A stretch of DNA of 64,000 bases, from the NCBI RefSeq assembly GCF_027943255.1, contig NC_072893.1, forward strand, positions 83,149,784 through 83,213,783, given 5' to 3'. The translations under genes and the position numbers were made by a program. Shown one piece after another: positions 46,545 to 57,720 of this stretch (the stretch's first letter is position 1; each line of letters opens with the position of its first letter). This DNA comes from Anastrepha obliqua (lineage: Eukaryota; Arthropoda; Insecta; Diptera; Tephritidae). The notes under the pieces are model-generated. The model was not told the origin of the DNA. It saw nothing but the letters and a program-made list of their open reading frames with translations, and did no database searches.

Positions 46545-46712
46545 CAATGGCAAATCTCCGAGTGTATTTCTGCCATGAAAAAGCTCCTCTGCCGTTCACA
46601 GCCGGCTTAAAACTGTAGGGCCCTCAATTTATGAAACAACATCAAGACACACGCCACAAATACGAAGGGGCCAAGCCCCAAAAAAAGGTATATATATATA
46701 TATATATACCTC
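46545..46712 (+). repeat. SINE 3' body fragment with (TA)n tail
   Basis: Starts inside the body (CAATGGCAAATCTCCGAGTG), keeps ATGAAAAAGCTCCTC, CTGCCGTTCACAGCCGGCTT and AACAACATCAAGACACACGC, and ends in a TATATATAT run (46688-46708). The tRNA-like head is missing. Confidence 0.8.
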
Positions 46713-47017
46713 CAACAATATATATATATACACCTCACAACTACTCTCTTGAAAATATGTGTATGAAAAAACCAAGCTCTGGGAAAAAATATAAGTAAGC
46801 CTAAATTTCGTCCGGACCAAACTTTATGGGCACTGTGTTATACCCGCGCATGATTTAGTAAGATTTAATTTGGACTAGATTAAGTTATGGCTTTTAACAT
46901 CAAAGAAAAGGTTGGGAATTTTGTTTAAAAATATACAAATTGGGCGTGGCTTTCATCCGATCACAATAATATTTTGCCGGATCTAAATGAGGTTGGGAGC
47001 AATAGGAGTACCAAGTT

Positions 47018-47182
47018 TTGACGTAGCCGAATGGGTAAGTGTGTGACTATCATTCGAAAGTGCCGGTTTCTACAACGATTACCACTCGGCATAAAAAACT
47101 CGTCATAAAACACCATCTGCCGCTCGGACGTGGCGTACAACTGTAGGTCCCTCCATTTGTGGAACAACATCAAAACGTCACA
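47018..47182 (+). repeat. SINE copy with internal deletion
   Basis: Starts in the A box (GTAGCCGAATGGGTAAGTG). The B-box region is GTGCCGGTTTCTACAACGA. About 90 bp of the middle body is absent. The end matches CATCTGCCGCTCGGACGTGG and TCCCTCCATTTGTGGAACAA. No TA tail. Confidence 0.75.
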
Positions 47183-48436
47183 AGTGTTTGGCTATAGTGA
47201 ATACCTTCAACTGCAAGTAATAGACATAGACATTATATCAGGCACATATTTCTGTAAAAAAAGCTACATTGAGAAATCGCAAAGCAAATAACCTTAGAAG
47301 TATGTATGTACTCCAGCAACAAACGCCAAGAGACACCGCTGCATCTGACAATTAACGCAGCGTATAAATGTGACAACTTCATCGACCTGGCAGCCAAAGA
47401 AAATGTCAACTGAACGAATGTATAAATACGGCAATATTTTTATGTCATTACAAATGACACTTGACTGTAATTTATGTATAATTGACTTTGTAGTTGTTGT
47501 TGTTGTGTTACTCTGGTTGCGACACATTTCGCATGCACTTTTGTACGTTTGGCAGAAAAACATTGCAGCTTACAATTTTAATTAGGCATCAAGTGAGTGT
47601 GCATATGGTAAAAATTGTTTGCCACCGAGTGGAACCGAAGGCCAACTTGTCATTTTCATTCATTAAAGCGAACAAAATGGCAAAGCATTCAAGCAGCTCA
47701 GCTATGAAACAGAATTGTCGAAGGTAGAAGAGATTGTGGCGCGCAGAATACTGGCATGCAAAGTGAATTGGTAACGCCAATGTGTGATTCTGTCACAGTG
47801 CCAAGACACAGAATGGCAAGTAGTGCAGTCTGCTGGTAGAGGAGCTCCTTTAGAAGCGACAATAAATGTTGCATGCAAACATATTTGCGCAAATCTCCAT
47901 CTATCGCTTGTTTGTTTGTTTTGTTGGAGAGAGTGTTTATTTTTTGCGACATTTATTTATTGAAGTAGCGGCAATTAGTTAATGCATCCAATGCTGCCAG
48001 AAAAATTCGCATTTTAAAACAATGTGTAGGGGATTAAAATCTTGAATTAAATGTAAAAATATCTTCAGTTCTGCCAAATGCGACACTTTCCAAATAGTTA
48101 ATTCATGCTCAAGCGATTTTGCTATTAGAGCGAGAGTGAATGAACGCACGAACGAGAACCTGTTTAATTAAATTACAATTAACTTGAGTTAATCTATTGG
48201 GCTTGACTCTCAAAGATTCGATTCAAAATTACCATAAAGTTAAAACCTGCATTTCAATTTATTGTTTTGGCTTATACGAAAAATCAAATTTAATTGGTGA
48301 AATATTCACATAGCAATTTTTTAAATGATTCAACATACATTTGTACAGATATTAAACAGCGGCGTAAAGCTGTGGGCGGACTACTCAAGTGATAAGGTCT
48401 ATGCCACAGAAGTCTATGTGAAATGTTAAATTATGT
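47183..48436. other. unannotated spacer
   Basis: 47290-47960 is less AT-rich, with GTTGTTGTTG, and looks like single-copy noncoding DNA. No exon could be supported. Confidence 0.35.
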
Positions 48437-48745
48437 AGAGGTACGGCGGTCGCAGTAGCCGAATGGGTTGGTGAGAGACTACCATTCAGATTTCGGGAAA
48501 CGTAGGCTCGAATATCTGTGAAACATCAAAATTAAGAAAAAGTGTTTTCTAATAACAGTCGCCACTCGGCAGGCAATGGCAAACCTCCGAGTGTATTTCT
48601 GCCATGAAAAAACTCCTCATAAAAAAACAAAAAAAAAAACAATTATCTGCCGTTCGGAGTCGGCTTAAAACTGTAGGCCTCTCCATTTTAGAAACTACAT
48701 CACGTCGCAAGAGGAGCTTGGTCAAACTCCCAAAAAGGGTGCATT
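48437..48745 (+). repeat. tRNA-derived SINE copy, mutated
   Basis: A box AGTAGCCGAATGGGTTGGTG. Weak B box GGCTCGAATATC. The body matches CACTCGGCAGGCAATGGCAA, TGCCATGAAAAAACTCCTCA, CTGCCGTTCGGAGTCGGCTT and AAAAAGGGTGCA. An expanded A-rich run (about 48620-48645) interrupts the middle. No TA tail. Confidence 0.82.
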
Positions 48746-49329
48746 ATTATCAATAATGCGCTTCACAAAAATAATACCATGAACTTTTCTGTTTCAAAAG
48801 GCCAAATGGATTCAAAGTACGGCATCGGAGATTAAATATTGACTTGGAATCATGCGAAAACATTCGGCGACTATAAAATTTTCAGAGGTTTGTTTGAATT
48901 CCCTCCAATTACAATATAATCTTACATCCTTAAGAATAAATCTTATTGGGTATGGCTGTATAAAAATTAAGCAGTACCTGTTTCGACAAGAACGCATCGA
49001 ATGTTAGCTTTGAAATTCTCAATTATATTCAGTTGCTCTGCCCTTATAAAAGAACCAACCATCTAATAGAAAATGCTGTCATAGATAATTATTCCAGTTG
49101 TTACATGTGAGATATGGTCAATGCTGCTGAACTAGTAGTGGATCAGATCGTATCGATAACATATTCCCGCGTTTTATATGGAAAAATACGTTTTTAATTA
49201 AAAATGGCAGCAAGTTTTTTTAAACAAAGTTTAGTGAAAAAAGTGGCAATATGAGAATAAGATTCCGTCTGTCGAAAGTACGAATTATTTACACAATTAA
49301 ATAAAACATGATATGAAGTATTTCATTAA

Positions 49330-50095
49330 GCCAGTTTGCCATGCTCTCGTAAGAAGTTAACCGCTCTCCAATAAGGGCTGACCGCATTGATCGGAACAGA
49401 TGGTAATCCGAAGGTTCAATGTCTGGGGAATACGTTGAGTGGGGCATTATTTCCCAATTCAATCACTCTAAATATTTCTGGATCAAATTAGCAACGTGTG
49501 GTCTGGCGTTGTCATGCAGCAAAATCAGTTTCTCATGCCTACCGCTTTTCTTTGAGATCTCGATTCAAACGTATTAGCTGAATTCGGTAACGATTGCCAA
49601 TGATGGTTTCAAATGGTTTAAGGAGTTAATAATAGATGACACCCTTCCGATCCCACCAGATGCCCAACATAACCTTTGAAGCATGAACATTTTTTTTTGT
49701 TGTCCATGGACCTGGTTCATCTGGCAAGCTCCAACGTAATCGACACTTAGGGCCACCATAATAGATCTATTTTTCATCGCCAGTGACGATAAGATGCAGA
49801 AACCCTTTTCTTTTCTGTCTTTTTTTTCTGCATCTCACACGTCACAAAACGTCTCTTGATATCCCTCTCCTTCAATTGATGTGGCACCCAGTTACCTGCC
49901 AGTATACCTTCTGGACCATTCCCACGTTTACCGATGGTTGATCTGTCAACATCTCAACATCAACTTTTTAGACATATCATCATAATTGTTGTAGATGAAT
50001 ATCTTCGAAGTTTTTGGGTGCGCCTTCGCTCGTTCGGTCTTTATCACTCATGTCGAAATTGCCACTTTGGAGGCGGCGAAACCACTATTTACAAG
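49330..50095 (-). pseudogene. mariner transposase relic, catalytic half readable
   Basis: Minus strand with frame changes: GAPKNFEDIHLQQL (helix-turn-helix part, about 49970-50030), GNWVPHQLKERDIKRRF, FLHLIVTGDEKWIYYGGP (D present, about 49770; GDEKW depends on frame choice), HASKVMLGIWWDRKGVIYY, LILLHDNARPHVANLIQKYL (second Asp, about 49510), YSPDIEPSDYHLFRSMRSAL (third Asp, about 49400). All three Asp are present but scattered over frames, with stops after IYY and KYLE. No terminal repeats identified. Wording resembles the 10.5 kb relic. Confidence 0.85.
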
Positions 50096-50139
50096 TTGTA
50101 TTTGAGAGAGCGTGATGACCGTAAATATTGATCAATATA

Positions 50140-50894
50140 AACATAAAGTAGTTCCCATTCGAGCTTTTGGAGTGCGGCTTTGACGACTTGTGCAAAATGG
50201 GGCCTGGCGTTGTCGTGAAGGAGTATGGTTTGGCCATGTCGATCAGGACTTTTCAGTCGAGTAACCTCATTCACGTAGTGTAGCTGTGAAACGTGGAGCT
50301 TCTTGCTGACCGTGACATTCTCTTCGAGCATGTCCCAGTGCGCCATGCCCTCCAAGTCCCATCAAACACATTTCATGTTCTTCTTTGGGTGAAAATCCGG
50401 CTTTACTCTCGGCTTTAGCGTATCTCCACTCACTCCTTTCTTTGCTTCATATTGATTTACAGGCACCATTTTTCATCTTTCGTGACGATTCGGTACAAAA
50501 ATCATTGCTTATGACCGCGTGAGGCTCGATGACGGGAGAGATGCTGAGAAGCAGTTCGAAGGCGACCTTCTTTGTTTTTTTATTGAGCTCGTGAGGATCG
50601 TAAGAATCGTTTTATGATCGCAGTTAATTTTTCATGACTGATTTGGTGACCGTTCTCCTTACAAAGTGATTTGAGACGTTCTTCATCGAATTCTTCGCTG
50701 CGGGACGTATCATCGACGTCAAAGTCGCCATTTTTGAGCTTTGAAAAACATTCCCGTGCTGTAGACTCGCCTATGACACCTTCTCCATACTCGTCGCAAA
50801 TGTCCCGGACTGGTTCGGCAATTTTTTGACCTCGATGGAAAGCAAAGAAGAGCAGGTATCGAAAATATTGATTTTAGTTCGCTGGGTATTCCAT
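50140..50894 (-). pseudogene. second mariner lineage, N-terminus to second Asp
   Basis: From ATG 50894: MEYPAN, stop, then FFAFHRGQKIAEPVRDICDE, YGEGVIGESTARECFSKLKN, GDFDVDDTSRSEEFDEERLK. After frame changes come RIVTKDEKWC (first Asp, with Gly before it changed to Lys), EGMAHWDMLEENVTVSKK, then TILLHDNARPHFAQVVKAAL (second Asp, about 50200). The sequence leaves the family at about 50145, just before the third Asp motif. The other mariner relic begins within 50 bp in the same orientation. Confidence 0.85.
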
Positions 50895-51029
50895 TTTTAA
50901 GCCTCAAAACTATTAAAAAATGAAATAACTCAAAAATACAATTAATATAGTTTTGTAGAGCAGAAAGAGTTCTATCGAATGAATACTTACCCTTTGCACA
51001 ACTGCAAACAAATCGTGCTAGAATAAAAT

Positions 51030-51930
51030 AATACATTAAACCGCTGGATCTTTATTCGCTGCGGTATGTCTATGTCGTCGTAAAGCTCATACAGCTCATC
51101 GTTCCATCGTCTACGATATTCGCCGTTGCCAACGCGCAAAGGTCCAAAAATCTTACGCAGAATCTTTCTCTCGAACACTCCAAGCGTCGCTTCATCGGAT
51201 GTTGTCACGTCCAAGCTTCTGCGCCATACGTTAGGACGGGCATGATGAGAGTCTTGTAGAGTGTTAGTTTTGTTCGTCGAGAGAGGAGAGAGTCCAAAGT
51301 AGCACTTGTTGGCAAGAGAGATTCTAAATACACGAAGTCTTTTACAACCTCAAAATTATAACTGTCAACAATGACGTGGGTGCCGATACGCGAGTGCGCC
51401 GACTGTTTGTTTGAAGACAGGAGGTACTTCGTTTTGTCCTCGTTCACCACCAAACCCATTCGCTTTGCCTCTTTATCCAGCTTGGAGAAGGCAGAACTAA
51501 CAGCGCGGTTGTTAAGGCCGATGATGTCAATATCATCGGCATACGCCAGCAATTGTACGCTCTTATAAAAAATTGTGCCTGAGCGATTAAGTTCTGCGGC
51601 TCGTACGATGCTCTTCAACATCAGGTTAAAGAAGTCACACGACAGCGAGTCACCCTGTCTGAAACCTCGTTTGGTATCAAACGGCTCGGAGAGGTCCTTC
51701 CCAATTCTGACGGCGCTGCTGGTGTTGAGCAACGCCATCTTACATAGCCGTATTAGTTTTGCGGGGATACCAAATTCAGACATAGCGGCATACAGGTAAC
51801 TCCTTTTCGTACTGTCGAATGCAGCTTTGAAGTCGACGAAAAGATGGTGTGTGTCGATTCTCCTTTCATCGGTCTTTTCCAAGATTTGGCGTATTGTGAA
51901 TATTTGGTCGATGGTAGACTTTCTAGTCAA
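51030..51930 (-). pseudogene. RTE/L1-like non-LTR reverse transcriptase, one frameshift
   Basis: A 241-codon open frame (51930-51205) reads RKSTIDQIFTIRQILEKTDE, LFVDFKAAFDS (first catalytic Asp), FRQGDSLSCDFFNLMLKSI, QLLAYADDIDIIG (YADD), VVNEDKTKYLLSSNK, and LTLYKTLIMPVLTYGAEAWT. A 1-bp indel at about 51205-51214 moves the next part to another frame: DVTTSDEATLGVFERKILRK, IFGPLRVGNG, RWNDELYELYDDIDI. The match ends near 51035. Fingers and endonuclease are absent on the 5' side. Catalytic boxes are intact and the copy looks young compared with the 39.9 kb one. Confidence 0.92.
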
Positions 51931-54132
51931 TCAAAAATCAGGTATAGAAATTTCAGATCCATAAGCTAACATTGTTTTTTTTTGGAAAATCGTTATAAGA
52001 GGAGTAATCTCTAATTTACTTTTGGCTTCAACAAATATGGACAAATACAGCTCCAGAGATATGACCTTTTTTATTATAATTATGGCTTCCAATTGTGTTA
52101 AGTATTTGTTATTATATTCAAATTTCTTTATCTGTATCTTTTATCTGTACTTGCTTTTCAATAACATAATTTTCGCATTACATGAAGATGAATAAACATT
52201 TTCGCAAGCAATTTCAACATTTAGCGTATCTGCTCCAAATGTTCTAAGAAAACTTTTATTCGCGCACGAAATGTTAATTTTTTTTAAATTTTCGAAATAT
52301 GTATGTATATGCAAGATTTAATTTGATTTTTATAACAAGCTATTCCCCGAGTATGATTAAGGTTTGCCATCTTGTGACATGAAAAATACATGCCAGATTT
52401 TATTATATTCTTGCAACACTATACTTCAAGAAAAACAATAAAAATATAAGTATTTGAATGCCTCTAAATTTTTTCATCTTTTATGTGACAAATTTTACTC
52501 TGGGATCTCTCCCATTGCGCACAGTACGACTGTGTAAGCAAAAGTAATCATATGTTTCAATATTCAGACGCCTTGTTGCATGTCACCTCAGCTTATTAAC
52601 CACCCGACAAATAACCAAAGTTATGCCACGAGACAATCCGCACCCAAAATAAATAAAACGGGATATATTGCAATGTAAATCATTTGCCAGCCGAGAGATA
52701 AGCCACAAAACTTTTCGTTATATTTGCTGCTATAAAAAAAATGTGGCATGCAACATGAAAATGCATGCTAATTGAGCGGTACCAAAGTGTACGCGGCTGC
52801 AATGATGAACCAACCGAAATGGTGGGTGCCTCAAATAATTTGCTTTGCACTGCGGGAGACGCCTTTAACGCGTGCATAAAGATGCAGTTAGACCAAGGAT
52901 GGATATGGCATGCAAAAAGTAAAGAGCACTTGGTGTAAAATTAAGAAGAAAGCAAAAACAAAAAAGAAATATGAAAAATGGTAGCCGACCAACAGCCTGC
53001 TAGACAGACAGCTGGGCGTTTTTCAAGCAGCAATTTATTAAGAAATTAATATCCTACAATTTGTGTATATTTCCAGCCTTCTCGAAACGCAATAAAATGG
53101 CAGTGGAGAAGGAAGCAAAGCATGTGTATGTATGTGTGTAAGTAGTGCGTCTGCCCACAACGCCAAATGTGCCAATAAATTAGCTGTGCTCATACTCAGA
53201 CATGAGCATGTTGCATGTCTTCATTGCAGACAGACAGCTGTCGCATGTTTTCATAATTTTTAATGAGCCACAAAGCAAGATGTGCAAAGAGTAATACAAA
53301 ACTAAAAGAAATCTGGTAGCATTGTGAAAACTTGTTATGTTCCCAATCTTTCTAATTAGAGAATGAAATGTAGGCCTGCACTTTGCGTTGCTTACCGCAA
53401 TCAAAGAGGCACTGTAGCCAATAATTTTGTGAAATCCAACACACAAATCAATGCCATTTTACATGCTAAGGAAGGCAAAAATGTTCACTTTTCAAACAAT
53501 TAACTTTTATTCGTGCAACACACACGCACACGCCAACTGTAGTCATTACACCCCATCTACACCTCATATCTGACTTAACCGGGCACTTGGCAAACAATTA
53601 ACTGAAACTTTGTTTACTACATTTTAATGAAACTTCTAAACTTGAACAACAAATTAAGCATAGAAATTTAATTAATTTAATGTGAGTTCATCCCAATTGA
53701 TTTGAGCTGAGTAGAGAGAGCTTTTGAATCATGTTGCATGCAACTACCGAAACGTTCAGGCATAGAAGCAGGCAGTGCGTCCAGCAGGCTTTTGAAATGT
53801 GAGTAAATAGACGCAGCAATGTTGTGGATAAAGTAGATGTTTGCATATCATGCTTACATGCAGTACAGGGTGTGCCATTCAGGGTGCATATTTTGTAGTT
53901 ATCTTACAGCGTTGTTGTTTGACAGATTTCATGTGTGAAAATTGGAGTTTTATCTTGTGAGTTTGTGGAGTTTAATAACACGGACACTTAGCGTATGGAC
54001 AAACTCAGCAACGAGTTATGAGAGTTTTGCGGAGATGGTTGCAAAACAACGTTTTTTTCGTACCACGACAATATGAATTGGCCGTCAAGTTTATGCGATT
54101 TAGAGTTGCTATTATATTACATATTACTATAT
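51931..54132. other. unannotated spacer
   Basis: 51930-52500 is AT-rich. 52500-53830 is less so, with GCATGC/TGCATGC words, and resembles single-copy noncoding DNA. At 53877 CAGGGTGTGCCATTCAGGGT looks like a DNA-transposon terminus, but I found no partner. Confidence 0.35.
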
Positions 54133-54397
54133 ACGGCGCCGCCGAAGCCAAATGGGCTATTGCGTGACTACTATTCGATAGTGCGCGGGTTCGAAGCCCA
54201 CTGTGGGTAGGAAACAGCAAATTACAGAGATAGTTGTTTCTCAGGTTTCGACAGGTAATGAGTGAATTTCTTTTATAAAAAGCTCCTCATTAAAAAGCAT
54301 CTGCCGTTCGGAGGTGGCATAAAATTGTAGGTCCCTCCATTCCTCAAATTAGAGGAGGAACTCGGCCAATTATCCAACAATGTGTGCCAATATTGTA
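54133..54397 (+). repeat. tRNA-derived SINE copy, older
   Basis: GGCGCCGCCGAAGCCAAATG at the A-box position and GGGTTCGAAGCCCAC at the B-box position. The body is shortened, then CTCCTCATTAAAAAGCATCT, GCCGTTCGGAGGTGGC and TCCCTCCATTCCTC. The end (GTGTGCCAATATTGTA) is where the mariner starts. Confidence 0.8.
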
Positions 54398-55482
54398 CAA
54401 AATATGTTAAAAAATTAGGTAAATTTTCAAATTTCGCGGGCTACATACATCTTACTTTCGATTACATACGATTTCAATTACAAATAAGTTACATCAAATT
54501 TTGTGTAAAACGGAAGTAAGTGCTCAAAAATTCTTGAAATGTTGACAGTGGCATACAGTGAAAGTACTCTGAGTCAATAAAATGTTTACAAGTGGTACAA
54601 GCTTTTCACACAAGGTTGAGGTCGAGAAGATGTCAATGGTGACGATCGCTCTGGACGCCCCATCACATCAACAGCCGATGAAAATGTTGAGAAATTGAAG
54701 AAAATTGTTACAGAAAATCGTCGAATCACAATTTGAAAAGTTGGTGAGAATGTCGGCGTATCGGTTGGCTCATTCCATGCCACCTTTTTGAAAATTTTGG
54801 ACAACAAACGTGGGGCAACGAATGTTGAATGACGTCTGAACTGAACTTAAAAGGGTCAAAACTGGTGACAAATAATGGGTATATGGTTATAACATCAAAA
54901 CCAGAGCCCAAACTATCCAATAAAAGAGTCCAGGAGACCCAAGACCAAAAAAAGCACGCAAAGTTCGATCAAATGGCAAGGTTTTGCTCACTGTTTTCTT
55001 CGACTGCCATGGCGTAGTGCATCAGGACCTTACCATAAGGTCATACGGTAAATAGGGAGTATTGACCTGAAGTTATGCGCCGTTTGCGTGAAGCAATACG
55101 AAAAAACGCCTAGAATTGTTAAAAAAAAATGCATGGCTTTTGCATCATGATAATGCACTCGCGCACTCGTCCTTACCTGTGAGAGATTATTTAGCCAAAA
55201 ACGACACCGTTATCATGCTTCAGCCATCGTTTTCTCCCCTGCGACTTTTTCCTGTTCCCAAGATTGAAGAGACAGAGAGAGAAGATTGAGGAGATAGAAA
55301 CTGAATCGCTGAGAGAGCTTAACGGCATACCAAAAAGTGCTTGTCAGAAAAAACGCAGGCAAAAGTGTATTATATCTGAGGGGGACTACTTTGAAGGAGA
55401 TAAAATAGAAATTGATGAATAAATTAATATTTTTTGAGAAAAATGAAAATTCAGCTTATTTCTTGAACACACCTCGTATATA
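54396..55482 (+). mobile_element. mariner element inserted in the SINE tail, transposase broken
   Basis: The right terminal repeat, in reverse complement TACGAGGTGTGTTCAAGAAA, ends at about 55479. The left end is decayed (TACAAAATATGTTAAAAAAT). Left of it lies the SINE end; right of it a TATATAT remnant suits the rest of the SINE's TA tail. The plus-strand transposase with stops and frameshifts: KMFTSGTSFSH, KVEVEKMSMVTIALDAPSHQ (shifted), GDK then WVYGYNIKT (first Asp), KKARKVRSNGKVLLTVFFDC, LLHHDNALAHSSLPVRDYLA (second Asp), VIMLQPSFSP, then damaged at the third. The stop after ISEGDYFEGDKIEI-like residues is at about 55421. Same lineage as the 7.5 kb relic and the 45.85 kb end. Confidence 0.85.
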
Positions 55483-56215
55483 TTTATTGACAGGTCCTAA
55501 TGTTGTTGTTGTAGCTACATTAATTCTCTCCATAAATATTTAGGAAAACACCGAAGTGGTAGTCCAGACAAGCCAGATATGGATCCTCCTCAATTTTATT
55601 TCGTATAACCGAGTTTTGCCGACACTATTGGTAAACTTGACTACCTCATCTCACAAGCCTTGCTTAACAATATTCTCCTAACCACAAGACAATTTTTTTA
55701 TATACTTGAAGAGGTAATAACTGCCCGGAGCCGTACCTTGAACTATACGGTTGATGTGATAGGAGTTCCCATATGCATACTAGAGGAGTATCAAACAATT
55801 GTTTGCAGCACAATGTCTGCTTTAAATCGCTACATAGGGCAACTTAGTTACCCAAAAAAAAAAGAACGCTCACAGCATTTGCATATATCACATGTTATCT
55901 TGAAATTTTTTGAAATAAAAAAACAAAATCTTTGACTAATAAAATAAGAAAAATAATTCCAGAGCTCAAAAACATCAGTCGGTGCGCAAATAATTTGACT
56001 GAGTCATTGTTAAAAATGTTATCTAAAACGCCATGGAAAGGTCATCAGTCACTAGTCTGTCATATATCGTATATTCTTTACCATGAAAAATCTCCATGTC
56101 TACGTTCTGTATTAAATGAAATCAAATGAAAAGAAGTCTTCCAACTAACACCTCCTATTAACTTTCCTTCGTTACGGATAATCAAGGAGAACTCAACACC
56201 ATTTCTTTGGCATGG
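55483..56215. other. unannotated, one LINE-associated word
   Basis: TGTTGTTGTTGTAGC at about 55502 is shared with 35.69 kb. A 91-codon plus frame (55660-55935) has no recognised motif. Confidence 0.3.
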
Positions 56216-56545
56216 CTAAGTTAAGTTAATTTGCGGTGGCTGCCACTCTCCAATGATGAGAATGTAGGGGAGCCCACTTACCCCTGAAGGCTCATTGTGA
56301 TACCACTTGTATGAATCCATCTGATTCCCTATTCGGTGAAACCACTTTATCTTGTCACTTGTCACTTTGTCAGTGTTCAACACTCTCCACTTCCTCCTTG
56401 TTTCTGCAGCTACTACCGAAGCATGCGCGTAGTGCCCAATGATGGTGCCAACTAATGTAAAGTCTCGTTTTATGCGGTGGAAAAGCACCTTTAAAAAGTA
56501 GGGATATGTTCCGTAATTTTCTAAAATCGTATAGGACCAAAACAA
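56216..56545 (-). pseudogene. 3' end of an RNase H-type LINE
   Basis: The open frame reads FTLVGTIIGHYAHASVVAA, resembling the LVGxxTGH..L..H segment after RNase H in this LINE group. The 3' UTR on the minus strand has TATCACAATG, TAAGTGG and GGCAGCCACC, the same order as the 60.86-60.91 kb element. It ends AACTTAACTTA (pentamer-like tail, 56218-56228). Confidence 0.5.
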
Positions 56546-56678
56546 CGTGTTAAAATTAACTTAAAGCCGCATAAAAAAGTTTGCAGAAATTAAAAGAAAT
56601 AGGCTGTTTAAAGAATTACTTCGAATGTCGGAAAAAAATTCATATCAAAGCTTAAAATAAACTTGTATTCAAACTTAA

Positions 56679-57014
56679 TTAATTCGTAATTATTACCGCT
56701 ATGTGGTAATGGTTTGCACCGTTTGCGAAGTGGTTCCAAATTACCTCATCATCAGAAGGGACTGTCTCTACAATAGAAATTTGCGGTGAAGGCGATGGAT
56801 TTTCACAAACCTCATTCCCGTTCTGTATAGCTCTTTCTTTTCTGACAATGTAATCAGTAAAATTTAAGCTAAAAATATACGAAATACCGCTAAAACAAAA
56901 TTTAATTTCGAAACATCCATCACACCTTTCAATGTGAAAGTCAAAATGATGCAATAGCGGCTTGTCGATGGTAAGTATCATACCCCAGGGAATCCCCGTT
57001 TTGCAGAAGCTCAC
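56679..57014 (-). CDS. unrecognised 111-codon open frame
   Basis: I do not recognise this frame. It has balanced composition, a GIPWGMILTI start region, three Cys in IERCDGCFEIKFCF, and an acidic, Pro/Ser-containing C-terminal part (PSPSPQISIVETVPSDDE). No transposon motif. It lies between two LINE relics, so it may be an undetected part of one, a lost exon, or chance. Confidence 0.12.
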   Translation of the reverse strand: MSFCKTGIPWGMILTIDKPLLHHFDFHIERCDGCFEIKFCFSGISYIFSLNFTDYIVRKERAIQNGNEVCENPSPSPQISIVETVPSDDEVIWNHFANGANHYHIAVIITN

Positions 57015-57239
57015 TCTAAAAACAATTCACTGACTTCTTGATGTGAAGAATTAAGGTAGATTTAGCTGTCAACAAATTGTGTTAGCTTTGAGCGTTCCAT
57101 GATTTTTAGAGACTGTCTATACGTGGCCTCCTTCCTATGCAAGTCTATATGTATTTTTGTCCAAGAAATGTTTGGATGAAAAACCAACCGCACAGCTTCA
57201 AGACCGCATAAAAAGAATTCGCATAAAAAAGTCCTTACA

Positions 57240-57720
57240 GTACTATGCAGCCCTAGCCGCTTTAGATGGATAAGAGGCCTAGTTTTCAGTTCGAATTTTC
57301 TAAGCCAGACTTGTCTTATTACCTCACAAGTGAGTTCGATGACCCATCTACAGTTAGCCTGTGCGATTTAGACCAAACCTAATCCGGAGTTTGTTTGAGG
57401 ATTAAGGGATGCCCACATACTAGGCTGAGCTGACTCATTAAAGATCAGTTTCCCTTCTTCAGAGCTCGTTCGGTATGCGATTTCCAAGAGAATTTTTGTG
57501 TTCAAGGACCCGGGTTCATTTAGATTAGCATTACATTCATTTGCTACTTTCGAGGACATATTATTCTACTGTAGAGAATTCGTGACAGCTCGACTATCAG
57601 AGTAGACAGTGATTGATTGTGCTACAACGGACGAGCTGTTGTCTTGAGTCAACAATGAAGGTAGCTCGTCAACTCTGGGTAAAAGTCCTTAACGATGTCC
57701 CACTCAAACCTTCCAGAGAT
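57240..57720 (-). pseudogene. RNase H relic of a non-LTR retrotransposon
   Basis: The minus strand reads LLTQDNSSVVAQSITVYSDS then RAVTNSLQ (the SDSxA catalytic Asp box), a stop, then SSKVANECNANLNE, which matches the (N)SKxVxECxxSLNE helix. The following PGH.. part is not readable. The upstream part (57640-57720) may hold the Glu helix but is too decayed. Confidence 0.55.

Noticed and set aside
53877..54010. Left end of another DDE transposon (CAGGGTGTGCCATTCAGGGT)
   Set aside because: It resembles a terminal repeat, but no inverted partner or transposase word could be found nearby.
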